A stretch of 5,130 bases of DNA from a bacterium (GTDB taxonomy: Bacteria; Bacteroidota; Bacteroidia; Bacteroidales; Bacteroidaceae). Made by a program: the position numbers and the translations under genes. The notes beneath the pieces were generated by a model, which worked only from the letters and a program-made list of their open reading frames with translations, ran no database searches and was not told where the DNA came from. Location: NCBI GenBank assembly GCA_004562975.1, contig SFQP01000146.1, forward strand, positions 1 through 5,130, written 5' to 3'. Below, piece after piece: positions 1-5,130 of the stretch; within the stretch, counting starts at the first letter, position 1, and the number at the start of each line of letters is the position of its first letter.

Positions 1-1062
1 CACGCCGCCAATCGTGTTGTAGTTCAGGATGAGGCGGCCGCCACACGTTTCCTCGAAGATGTCAAGGATTTTCTCACGGTCGCGGAAACCGTAGAGGAAG
101 GCCGTCGTGGCACCGAGGTCCTGGCAGAGACAGCTGAAGAAAAGGATGTGCGAGTCGATACGCTGCAGCTCGTCCATGATCGTACGGATCACCTGCACGC
201 GGTCGCTCACCTCCACGCCCATAGCCTGCTCGATACACATACAGAGCGCGTGGCGGTTCTGCATTGCGCCGAGGTAGTCAAGGCGGTCCGTCAGTGCCAG
301 CGTCTGCGGGTAAGTCATCTGCTCGCTGATTTTCTCCACACCACGGTGAATGTAGCCCAGGTGCGGGTCGATCTTGCTGATGCGTTCACCCTCCAAGGAC
401 ACACGGAAGTGAAGCACACCGTGGGTCGAGGGGTGTTGCGGACCGATGTTCACCACATAGTCCTCCTTTTCCCAGATGCGGTGTTCCACCTTTTCCACAT
501 GGCCGTCCTCACCGAGGCGGTACTCCGTGGTGAAGTCGCTCAGTGGTTCGTTCGTCATGCGGAGTGGGTTGTTCTCCTCCGTGGCGTCGTCCTTGCGGAA
601 GGGAAAGCCCACCCAGTCCTCGCGCATGAACAAGCGGCGCATATCGGGGTGGTTCGTGAAGATGATACCGTAGAAGTCATACACTTCACGCTCGTACGTG
701 TGGGCAATGTCCCATAAGTCGCAAACGGAAGGCAACATGGGGTTCTCCCTGTCGGGACACACGCATTTCACGCAAGCCTGCTTGCCGTTGGTGGTGTTTT
801 CCAGTTGGTAAACCACCCCCAGTCCTTCCTCCATCCAGTCTTCGCCGGTGAGGTTCAGCAGGAAGTCCATGCCCTCCTTGTCGTGCAGGCGTACCATTTC
901 GGCGCGCAGGGCAGCCGGTTCCACTACGGTGGGTTTCAGCTCGTTCACTGCAGGTTTGGCAGGAGCGGCGGGCTTGGCTGCCGCAGCGGGCCGGGGAGCT
1001 GCCGCAGCGGGTTTGGCAGCAGCCTGCGGGGCGGCTGCCGTAGGTTTCAATTCTTCGCTCAT
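1..1062 (-). CDS. nuoCD: NADH-quinone oxidoreductase subunit C/D fusion (NuoCD), 3' end outside window
   Basis: This encodes the fused C and D subunits of the peripheral arm of respiratory complex I, which form part of the quinone-binding site at the membrane interface. The frame is open from ATG at 1062 to the window edge (354 codons); a full fusion is usually well over 500 residues, so the end of the D domain is missing. The 30-kDa (NuoC) signature is visible as ERE at residues 124-126 followed by DFYGI and NHPDMRRL. A short linker (about 165-200) leads to the 49-kDa (NuoD) domain, with GPQHPSTHG at 207-215 and IHRGVEK at 238-244. Residues 8-44 are a low-complexity Ala/Pro/Lys tail that the NuoC fold does not need. 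The ATG overlaps the nuoB stop by four bases (ATGA), and a GAGGAGG sequence lies 7 nt upstream. In Bacteroidales this operon is generally known to lack nuoEFG, so the electron donor may not be NADH, but those genes are not visible here. Confidence 0.96.
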   Translation of the reverse strand, partial: MSEELKPTAAAPQAAAKPAAAAPRPAAAAKPAAPAKPAVNELKPTVVEPAALRAEMVRLHDKEGMDFLLNLTGEDWMEEGLGVVYQLENTTNGKQACVKCVCPDRENPMLPSVCDLWDIAHTYEREVYDFYGIIFTNHPDMRRLFMREDWVGFPFRKDDATEENNPLRMTNEPLSDFTTEYRLGEDGHVEKVEHRIWEKEDYVVNIGPQHPSTHGVLHFRVSLEGERISKIDPHLGYIHRGVEKISEQMTYPQTLALTDRLDYLGAMQNRHALCMCIEQAMGVEVSDRVQVIRTIMDELQRIDSHILFFSCLCQDLGATTAFLYGFRDREKILDIFEETCGGRLILNYNTIGGV

Positions 1063-1694
1063 GCCAATTCCTCCTCTTTAAATATTTCTTCACCCTTGCG
1101 TTCGGCTTCTGCCTTGTAAGGGTCTTTTTCTTTGCGGTTCGTTGTGCCGAAGAAGTTCTCCACCTTCACGATGCGCTGGAGCTGCATCATGCCGTAGAGG
1201 AACGATTCGGGACGCGGCGGACAGCCGGGCACGTAGACGTCGACGGGGATGATCTTGTCCACACCGTTGAGCACGTGGTACGACTTCGTGAACGGGCCGC
1301 CCGATACCGAGCAACCGCCGATGGCCACCACGTATTTCGGGTCGGCCATCTGGTCGTAGAGGCGGCGGAGCACCGGCGCCATCTTCGTGGTAATCGTACC
1401 GCACACCAGGATAACGTCGGCCTGTCGGGGGCTGTTGCGCGTTACCTCAAAGCCGAAGCGGGCAATGTCGTAACGTGCGGCGCACACGGCCATAAATTCG
1501 ATGCCGCAGCAGCTGGTGGCGAAGGTCAGCGGCCAAAGCGAGTTGGAACGTCCCCAGTCGATGAGGTAGTCCAGCTTGCGCACAATCACGTTGGCACCGC
1601 CGGCATTCAGTTCTTCTACGAGTTTCTCGTAGGTTTCATTGTCCTTGAATTCCTCGTAAGGAATAGACTTGATTTTCGCTCTTTTCATTGCCAT
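1059..1694 (-). CDS. nuoB: NADH-quinone oxidoreductase subunit B (NuoB)
   Basis: NuoB (211 residues) carries the terminal iron-sulfur cluster N2 of complex I, which passes electrons to quinone. The four expected ligands are present: the adjacent Cys62-Cys63 in TSCCGIEFM, Cys128 in IGGCSVSGG and Cys158 in VPGCPPRPE. The family signature GVDKIIPVDVYVPGCPP (144-160) is intact. The N-terminal 30 residues and the charged C-terminal tail (about 184-211, rich in Lys and Glu) extend beyond the conserved core. Two starts are possible. Met1 at 1694 has GGAG 7 nt upstream and overlaps nuoA by 10 bases. Met3 at 1688 forms an ATGA overlap with the nuoA stop, the same arrangement as nuoB-nuoCD. I prefer Met1 on spacing, but Met3 cannot be excluded. 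The gene lies between nuoA and nuoCD in the usual complex I order. Confidence 0.97.
   Translation of the reverse strand: MAMKRAKIKSIPYEEFKDNETYEKLVEELNAGGANVIVRKLDYLIDWGRSNSLWPLTFATSCCGIEFMAVCAARYDIARFGFEVTRNSPRQADVILVCGTITTKMAPVLRRLYDQMADPKYVVAIGGCSVSGGPFTKSYHVLNGVDKIIPVDVYVPGCPPRPESFLYGMMQLQRIVKVENFFGTTNRKEKDPYKAEAERKGEEIFKEEELA
1070..1076 (-). promoter_or_regulatory. Ribosome binding site of nuoCD
   Basis: GAGGAGG on the minus strand sits 7 nt upstream of the nuoCD ATG, within the codons for the glutamate-rich C-terminus of NuoB. Together with the four-base ATGA overlap at 1059-1062 it suggests coupled translation. The sequence also simply encodes Glu codons, so it could be incidental. 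Confidence 0.5.
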
Positions 1695-2035
1695 TTCAAC
1701 GCTCCTTTCCTCCAGGCATAGGCCAGGCCCAGAACTAAAATGAACAAGAAGAAGAGCACGCTGATCAGGCCCGCAGGACCCAATGAGCGCATCACGACGG
1801 CCCAGGGGAAGAGGAACATCGTTTCAACGTCGAACATCAAAAAGAGAATGGCGAAGAGGTAGTAACCGATGCGGAACTGCATCCAGGAGCGTCCGCGCGT
1901 CGGGATACCACATTCGTAAGCCTCCTCCTTCTGAGCGTTGTAGCTGCGCGGCGAAATCAGTTTGGCCAAAATCGTCACCACGCCTACGAACGCCAACCCT
2001 GTCAGCAAAGCAGTGACAAATAAGGTAAAGTTCAT
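1685..2035 (-). CDS. nuoA: NADH-quinone oxidoreductase subunit A (NuoA)
   Basis: NuoA (116 residues) is a small membrane subunit of complex I, homologous to mitochondrial ND3, at the junction of membrane and peripheral arms. Three hydrophobic helices are visible at about residues 3-26, 57-79 and 88-109. The loop between helices 1 and 2 carries the conserved YECGIP motif (40-45), whose cysteine lies near the quinone site in homologues. Helix 2 contains the conserved acidic stretch FDVETMFLFPWA (68-79), with Asp69 and Glu71. Length and topology are normal for the family. It is the first gene of the operon; its stop overlaps the start of nuoB. No clear Shine-Dalgarno sequence precedes the ATG, which is common in Bacteroidetes, and the leader upstream is long (about 260 nt). 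Confidence 0.96.
   Translation of the reverse strand: MNFTLFVTALLTGLAFVGVVTILAKLISPRSYNAQKEEAYECGIPTRGRSWMQFRIGYYLFAILFLMFDVETMFLFPWAVVMRSLGPAGLISVLFFLFILVLGLAYAWRKGALKWQ
1702..1713 (-). promoter_or_regulatory. Ribosome binding site of nuoB
   Basis: On the minus strand the end of nuoA contains GGAGGAAAGGAG, a purine-rich stretch with two Shine-Dalgarno-like cores. The nearer GGAG is 7 nt from Met1 of NuoB (1694) and 13 nt from Met3 (1688), which favours Met1. The site lies inside the nuoA coding sequence, so translation of nuoA and nuoB is probably coupled. Bacteroidetes rely less on this sequence than other bacteria, so its weight in choosing the start is limited. Confidence 0.6.
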
Positions 2036-2178
2036 AGCTCTTAAATGTTATGGTTAGTAATAATATGAATACTCTCAAAGCGGAAATGAAACGTCCCAAC
2101 ATCAACAAGTGAAGCTCAGGGAAAGGAAAACGAAAAATCCGCCGAGTGAGGCATAGGGCCACCCCAACCGACGGACAC

Positions 2179-2212
2179 AAAAAAACCGCGAGACAGCTCG
2201 CTTGCTGTTCGC
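2179..2212 (-). terminator. Rho-independent terminator-like hairpin inside the nuo leader
   Basis: On the minus strand GCGAACAGC pairs with GCTGTCTCGC (nine pairs with one bulged C), followed by GG and seven T. A shorter alternative, GCGAG-CTGT-CTCGC, uses the same 3' side, so two mutually exclusive stems end at the same point before the T-run. The plus strand also has a T-rich tail after the stem (TTTTGATAGTTTTTT), so it may act in both directions. It lies about 80 nt downstream of the predicted promoter and about 145 nt upstream of nuoA. That fits an attenuator of the nuo operon or the end of a short leader RNA. Confidence 0.55.
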
Positions 2213-2234
2213 TTTTGATAGTTTTTTACCAGTT

Positions 2235-2253
2235 GCACATCCGGCGGATGTGC
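2235..2253 (-). promoter_or_regulatory. Perfect hairpin in the nuo leader
   Basis: GCACATCC and GGATGTGC form a perfect 8-bp inverted repeat with a 3-nt spacer. In the predicted transcript it lies about 40 nt after the start site and about 23 nt before the terminator-like hairpin. It has no T-run on either side, so it is not a terminator itself. It could be an RNA stem in the leader or a DNA site for a dimeric regulator; the sequence does not distinguish these. Confidence 0.45.
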
Positions 2254-2298
2254 TCACATAGCAGCCCTTGTTCACGTTGTTTCGTTTTTTTCCGCTGG

Positions 2299-2306
2299 CA
2301 AAGTTA
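2299..2306 (-). promoter_or_regulatory. Probable nuo operon promoter, Bacteroidetes -7 element
   Basis: The minus strand reads TAACTTTG here, an exact match to the TAnnTTTG -7 consensus used by the primary sigma factor of Bacteroidetes. About 20 nt upstream, where the -33 element should be, there is only a T-run (TTTTTTCT) and no clear TTTG. Alternating A- and T-tracts (about 2325-2349) lie further upstream and could act as an UP-like element. Transcription would start near 2290, giving a nuoA leader of about 255 nt. No other equally good -7 match was found between here and nuoA. Confidence 0.6.
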
Positions 2307-2425
2307 GTTCAATCTCTACATTTATTAGAAAAAATGTACCTTTTTTTTAGTTGGTAGCCTGAGGTCGGTGTTGCCGGTTCGTGTCAATGGTCTGAGTGGT
2401 ATAATTCACGCATTTTGCTTTCTTA

Positions 2426-2693
2426 TATATACGTCATTTTATTCCCGGAAAAAAGGTTCATTCCTTCACACAATGCTTCCAATTGCCTGAAAATCAGTGC
2501 TTCTGGTTGTGAACACTTGGTACTTTCAAGCCTTCACACCCTTCACCTCATGGGGCGTCGGTGGGGGTGCCAGACGTGAAGGGTGTGAAGGCTTGGAAAT
2601 CCCAAGTGTTCACACCGAAATGCCTGGAAATCAGTCATAAATGGCGTTGTGTGAAGGGGTGAACACTTTTTCGGGAGAAAAATTACGTATATA
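2426..2693. repeat. Large nested inverted-repeat element (about 270 bp)
   Basis: The inner arms at 2505-2546 and 2576-2617 are 42 nt each and match at 37 positions as an inverted repeat around a 29-nt loop. The outer arms at 2426-2476 and 2644-2693 are also inverted copies at roughly four of five positions, ending in TATATACGT and ACGTATATA. Between them, TGCCTGAAAATCAGT (2484-2498) recurs as a direct repeat at 2621-2635 with one change. Words such as GTGTGAAGGCTTGG and GTGAACACTT occur several times in both orientations, and another GTGTGAAGCCTTGG lies just outside at 2702-2715. No transposase or protein gene is inside. It resembles a non-autonomous (MITE-like) or extragenic palindromic element; target-site duplications could not be identified. 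Confidence 0.75.
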
Positions 2694-2707
2694 GAGTGGG
2701 GGTGTGA

Positions 2708-2722
2708 AGCCTTGGTAAGGCT
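2708..2722. repeat. Short perfect palindrome
   Basis: AGCCTT-GGT-AAGGCT is a perfect 6-bp inverted repeat with a 3-nt loop. It overlaps a further copy of the GTGTGAAGCCTTGG word shared with the large element immediately upstream. The plus strand beyond it is T-rich but has no clean T-run, so it is only a weak terminator candidate. Confidence 0.4.
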
Positions 2723-2760
2723 GTTTCTAAAGAGTTTTTTGCTTGGATTTGCTCCGGTGA

Positions 2761-2856
2761 CGTTTACAACCCGGTCGTTGCCGATTGGGGTTACAAGTCC
2801 GGGACTTGTTTTTACAACTCGGGGATTAGGAAAAAATAGTCCTGGACTTGTAAACG
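2761..2856. repeat. Cluster of TTTACAA-GTCC/CGG palindromic repeats
   Basis: Four variants of one word lie within 96 bases: GTTTACAACCCGG (2762-2774), TTACAAGTCCGGGACTTGT (2791-2809), TTTACAACTCGGGGATT (2811-2827), and an inverted copy AGTCCTGGACTTGTAAAC (2838-2855, approximate left edge). The second copy is itself a perfect palindrome, ACAAGTCC-G-GGACTTGT. The outermost copies form a 9-bp perfect inverted pair (2761-2769 with 2848-2856). The palindrome at 2793-2809 runs into five T on the plus strand, a weak terminator-like feature. No protein gene is supported here. Function unknown; it may be an extragenic repeat family. Confidence 0.6.
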
Positions 2857-2924
2857 CAAATCCCAGTCTTTTCAAAGCAAGCCTCAGCTTTGTCTAAGCT
2901 ACTCGCCGACTTGTTGGGGATTTG
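2857..2924. repeat. Nested short inverted repeats
   Basis: CAAATCCC (2857-2864) pairs perfectly with GGGATTTG (2917-2924). Inside this, CAAAGC (2873-2878) pairs with GCTTTG (2887-2892) around an 8-nt loop. The stretch continues the palindrome-rich spacer and contains no gene. The stems are short, so some could be chance. Confidence 0.35.
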
Positions 2925-2957
2925 TCGTTTAGATGGTAAGGTAAATTCCGCTTCGTG

Positions 2958-3127
2958 TCCAGGTTCTCAGGCCCGGTGGCGGAAAGTCGGGGCATGGAGA
3001 ACGCCCTGGATGCAAACGGCCACATCAAAACCTTGTCCGCAGTGATGCGCCAAGGCGTTGATGTGGTCGTAGGGGTTGGAATGGCTTGTGCTGTGAAGGC
3101 AGGCTTCACGATGCGAAACCGGGTTTC
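2958..3127. other. Stem-loop-rich GC-rich spacer downstream of ackA (possible structured RNA or 3' UTR)
   Basis: Four stem-loops are packed in 170 bases. (1) TCCAGGTTCTC (2958-2968) pairs with GAGAAC and CTGGA (2997-3010), with a 3-nt bulge, and an inner GCCC/GGGC stem. (2) At 3018-3068, three stacked stems of 11, 5 and 4 pairs (one G-T) are separated by small internal loops and capped by a 4-nt loop. (3) GTGAAG-GCAGG-CTTCAC lies at 3093-3109. (4) GAAAC-CGG-GTTTC lies at 3115-3127. The stretch is GC-rich like the coding regions, unlike the more AT-rich spacer to its left. Open frames exist on both strands, but neither resembles a family I recognise. Because it directly follows ackA, a 3' UTR or a 3'-derived RNA on the minus strand is the simplest reading. 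A decayed gene is possible. No T-run follows any stem, so none is a standard terminator. Confidence 0.4.
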
Positions 3128-3145
3128 AGTGACAGGGTGTGTGGC

Positions 3146-4235
3146 TTATTTCACGAGGTCGAGCGTGTCGGAGGCGATGAGGAGTTCCTCGTCGGTCGGC
3201 ACGACCACCACTTTCACGCGGCTGTCGGGGGTGGAGATGATTTCCTCTTCGCCGAAGTTCTTGCGGTTCTTCTCCTGATCCACCTTCACGCCGAGGAATT
3301 CGAGGCCGTCGGTCGAAGCCTTGCGCACGTCCCACTGGTGTTCGACGGGCACGTTCGTTGCCTGCCTTGATGGCTTCCTCCACTTCGCGGATGTCGCTCG
3401 AAACGCCGCTGATGCCGAGCACGCCGCTCTTCTTGTTCAGCACGTCGCTCATCTCGTCGGGGGTGAAACCTTCTTTCTGCATGATGCTCAGCACGGCAGA
3501 GGGGTCAACATCGCCGGAGCGCGTACCCATCATGAGGCCTTCGAGCGGTGTGAGTCCCATCGAAGTGTCCACACATTTGCCCTTTTTCACAGCCGTGATG
3601 GAGGCACCGTTGCCGATGTGGCAGGTGATGATGTTCACCTCTTCGGGCTTCACGCCGAGCACTTCGCAGACGCGGGCCGTCACGAAGCGGTGGCTCGTGC
3701 CGTGGGCACCCCAGCGGCGGATGTTGTGCTTCTCGTAGTATTCGTAGGGCACGGCGTACATATAGGCGTGGGCCGGCATCGTCTGGTGAAAGGCGGTGTC
3801 GAAGACGAACACCTGCGGTAGGTTGGGCAACATCTGCTTCACAGCCACATAGCCTTTCAGGTGGGCTTCGGAGTGGAGCGGTGCGAGTTCCATGTACTGC
3901 TTCCACTCTTCGAGCATCTCATCGGTTACGACCATGCTCTTCGTGAATCGTCCGCCGGCCACGATGCGGTGGCCTGCGGCGCTGATTTCGTCAAGGCTCT
4001 TGATGGCACCGTATTCAGCGTTGAGCAGGGTGTCGAACATGAGCTTGATGCCCTCTGTGTGGGTGGGGCAGGCCGACTCGATGATTTTCGTTTCGCCGTT
4101 GATTTTCGTCTTGAGGAACGAGCCTTCAAGACCGATCTTTTCGATACCGCCGGCAGCGAGGACGCTCTTGCTGTCCATTTCGTAGAGCTTGTACTTGATG
4201 GAAGAGCTGCCGCAGTTGATTACTAAAATCTTCAT
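3146..4235 (-). pseudogene. ackA: Acetate kinase, disrupted by a frameshifting internal deletion of about 110 bp
   Basis: Acetate kinase converts acetyl phosphate and ADP to acetate and ATP in the cytoplasm. The start is ATG at 4235, giving MKILVINCGSSSIKYKL, the family N-terminus; the open frame further upstream is non-homologous and overlaps the end of pta. Catalytic positions are visible: Asn7, Arg90, Asp146 in FDTAFHQTMP, His178 in HGTSHR, His206 in CHIGNG and Arg239 in GTRSGD. Homology stops after GNERA (residue 296, near 3348) and resumes near 3343 in another frame with HQWDVRKAST, GLEFLGVKVD and PTDEELLIASDTL, ending at TAA 3146. Only 1090 bases separate start and stop, against about 1200 for a 399-residue enzyme, so about 110 bases (roughly 37 codons) are missing, including the nucleotide-binding GIGEN segment. 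The frame from the start instead ends at 3126 with about 70 unrelated residues. VAGGRF (92-97) is one residue shorter than the usual V[HA]GGExF. An assembly error is an alternative to a true pseudogene. Confidence 0.85.
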
Positions 4236-4287
4236 TATTTCTGTGTCGTGTAAATCGTGGAAAATGGGTTGAGGGTTACAGTTGTGC

Positions 4288-5130
4288 TTAGTCCAGCTCC
4301 TTGGCTGCGATGGCCTGATTGGCGGTGATGGCAATCATCTTGTAAACATCGTCGATAGAGCAGCCGCGTGAGAGGTCGTTGACGGGGCGTGCGATGCCCT
4401 GGAGGATGGGGCCTACTGCCGTGGCGTGACCCAGACGCTGCACGAGCTTGTAACCGATGTTGCCCACTTCGAGCGAGGGGACAACCAGCACGTTGGCCTT
4501 GCCCGCGATGGGACTGCCGGGAGCCTTCGAGTTACCCACAGAGGGCACGAGAGCGGCATCGGCCTGGAGTTCGCCGTCGATGAGGAGACTGGGGTCCATT
4601 TCCTTGGCTATGTGGAAGGCTTCGACCACCTTGTCCACCACTTCGTGCTTGGCCGAACCTTTCGTGGAGAAGCTCAGCATGGCCACGCGCGGTTCGATGC
4701 CGGCTACAGCCTTGGCCGTGCGTGCCGTGCAGACGGCAATCTGGGCCAGCTGGTTAGCATCGGGCACGGGAGTAACGGCCACGTCACCCATGACGAGCAC
4801 GCCGTTGTCGCCACACTCGGGGGCGTGGGTGAGGAGCAGCATGGCACCGCTCACGCAGGTGATACCCGGGGAGGTCTTGATGATCTGGAGCGCGGGGCGG
4901 AGCACGTCGCCCGTGGTGTTGCGCGCACCGGCCAGCTGTCCGTCAGCATCGCCGCTTTTGATGATCATGCAGCCGAAGTAGAGCGGATCGAGCACTTTCT
5001 TGCGAGCCTCTTCGATGGTCATGCCCTTCTTCTTGCGGAGTTCGCAGAGCATCTGGGCATACTCTTCGGCCTTCTCGCTCGTGGCGGGGTCGATGATGGT
5101 GGCGCGGTGGATGTTACCGAGGCCCCACTT
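4288..5130 (-). CDS. pta: Phosphate acetyltransferase (Pta), 5' end outside window
   Basis: Pta transfers the acetyl group of acetyl-CoA to phosphate, giving acetyl phosphate, the substrate of acetate kinase. The frame is open from the window edge to TAA at 4288-4290 (280 residues present); the single-domain family form is about 330 residues, so roughly the first 50 are missing and a longer N-terminal domain cannot be ruled out. Family motifs are clear: the SGDADGQLAGA region, DVLRPALQIIKTSPG, LSFSTKGSAKH, DGELQADAALVPSVG, PGSPIAGKANVLVVPSLEVG followed by NIGYKLVQRLG, and the C-terminal GCSIDDVYKMIAITA. No frameshift or stop interrupts the visible part. ackA begins 52 bases downstream on the same strand, the usual two-gene operon. 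No terminator is seen between them, so the two are probably co-transcribed. Confidence 0.96.
   Translation of the reverse strand, partial: KWGLGNIHRATIIDPATSEKAEEYAQMLCELRKKKGMTIEEARKKVLDPLYFGCMIIKSGDADGQLAGARNTTGDVLRPALQIIKTSPGITCVSGAMLLLTHAPECGDNGVLVMGDVAVTPVPDANQLAQIAVCTARTAKAVAGIEPRVAMLSFSTKGSAKHEVVDKVVEAFHIAKEMDPSLLIDGELQADAALVPSVGNSKAPGSPIAGKANVLVVPSLEVGNIGYKLVQRLGHATAVGPILQGIARPVNDLSRGCSIDDVYKMIAITANQAIAAKELD

Noticed and set aside
1824..2180. 118-codon minus-strand frame overlapping the start of nuoA
   Set aside because: It begins at a TTG in the leader and overlaps nuoA in a different frame; the NuoA frame explains the conservation.
2250..2262. TGTGCTCACA as a possible CRP/FNR-type half-site pair
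   Set aside because: Spacing does not match the TGTGA-N6-TCACA arrangement and no second site supports it.
2110..2285. GTG-started frame of about 57 codons within the nuo leader (VNKGCYVSTSAG...)
   Set aside because: It reads straight through both leader hairpins, has no ribosome binding site and no run of regulatory codons; chance openness is more likely.
2400..2405. TATAAT on the plus strand
   Set aside because: There is no -35 element at the right distance and no plus-strand gene downstream, and Bacteroidetes primary promoters use TAnnTTTG instead.
2543..2875. 110-codon open frame on the minus strand
   Set aside because: It runs through both repeat clusters; its repeated TSPGL segments come from the palindromic words, it has no recognisable family and no clear start signal.
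2975..3010. GGCGGAAAGTCGGGGC resembles the GAGGAAAGTCCGGGC core of RNase P RNA
   Set aside because: The match has several mismatches, and the other conserved RNase P regions are not present around it; the island is also too short.
2894..3109. 71-codon minus-strand frame downstream of ackA
   Set aside because: Composition (Thr/Pro-rich, no motif) is not protein-like and the frame coincides with strong stem-loops; not supported as a gene.
2955..3278. Plus-strand open frame of 107 codons
   Set aside because: It starts at GTG, overlaps the conserved 3' end of ackA on the other strand and has no recognised similarity. The part before 3146 is kept only as an unexplained island.
3126..3350. Programmed frameshift in ackA
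   Set aside because: A frame change alone would keep all residues; here about 37 conserved residues are missing, so it is a deletion, and there is no slippery sequence at the junction.

Overview
The window looks like a chromosomal segment of a Bacteroidales bacterium, probably Prevotellaceae or a close relative. Three things point there: a fused NuoCD subunit directly behind NuoB and NuoA, a pta-ackA pair of Bacteroidetes type, and a TAnnTTTG promoter element upstream of nuoA. Genus cannot be fixed from the sequence alone. All recognisable genes read on the minus strand, so genetic order runs from position 5130 down to 1.

Region 5130-3146 holds the acetate-forming pathway: the C-terminal 280 codons of pta (cut by the window edge), then ackA 52 bases downstream. 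Pta makes acetyl phosphate from acetyl-CoA and AckA uses it to make ATP and acetate. As written, ackA is broken. About 110 bases are missing near 3344, which removes the conserved GIGEN segment and puts the C-terminus in another frame. This is either a pseudogene, a population variant or an assembly error.

Region 3145-2036 is about 1.1 kb without a convincing protein gene, which is long for a bacterium. It has four parts. First, a GC-rich stretch (about 2950-3130) packed with stem-loops, including a three-tiered hairpin at 3018-3068. Second, a cluster of short palindromic repeats (2762-2924). Third, a roughly 270-base element of nested inverted repeats (2426-2693). Fourth, the nuo promoter and a leader of about 260 nt that carries a perfect hairpin and a terminator-like hairpin.

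Region 2035-1 is the start of a respiratory complex I operon: nuoA, nuoB and nuoCD, with overlapping coding ends that suggest translational coupling. NuoCD runs off the window edge. It has an unusual Ala/Pro/Lys-rich N-terminal tail and a four-cysteine patch.

The window therefore joins fermentative ATP formation (pta-ackA) and membrane electron transport (nuo), separated by a repeat-rich spacer. I see no defence, mobile-enzyme or CRISPR system. The most novel material is the non-coding spacer and the broken ackA.
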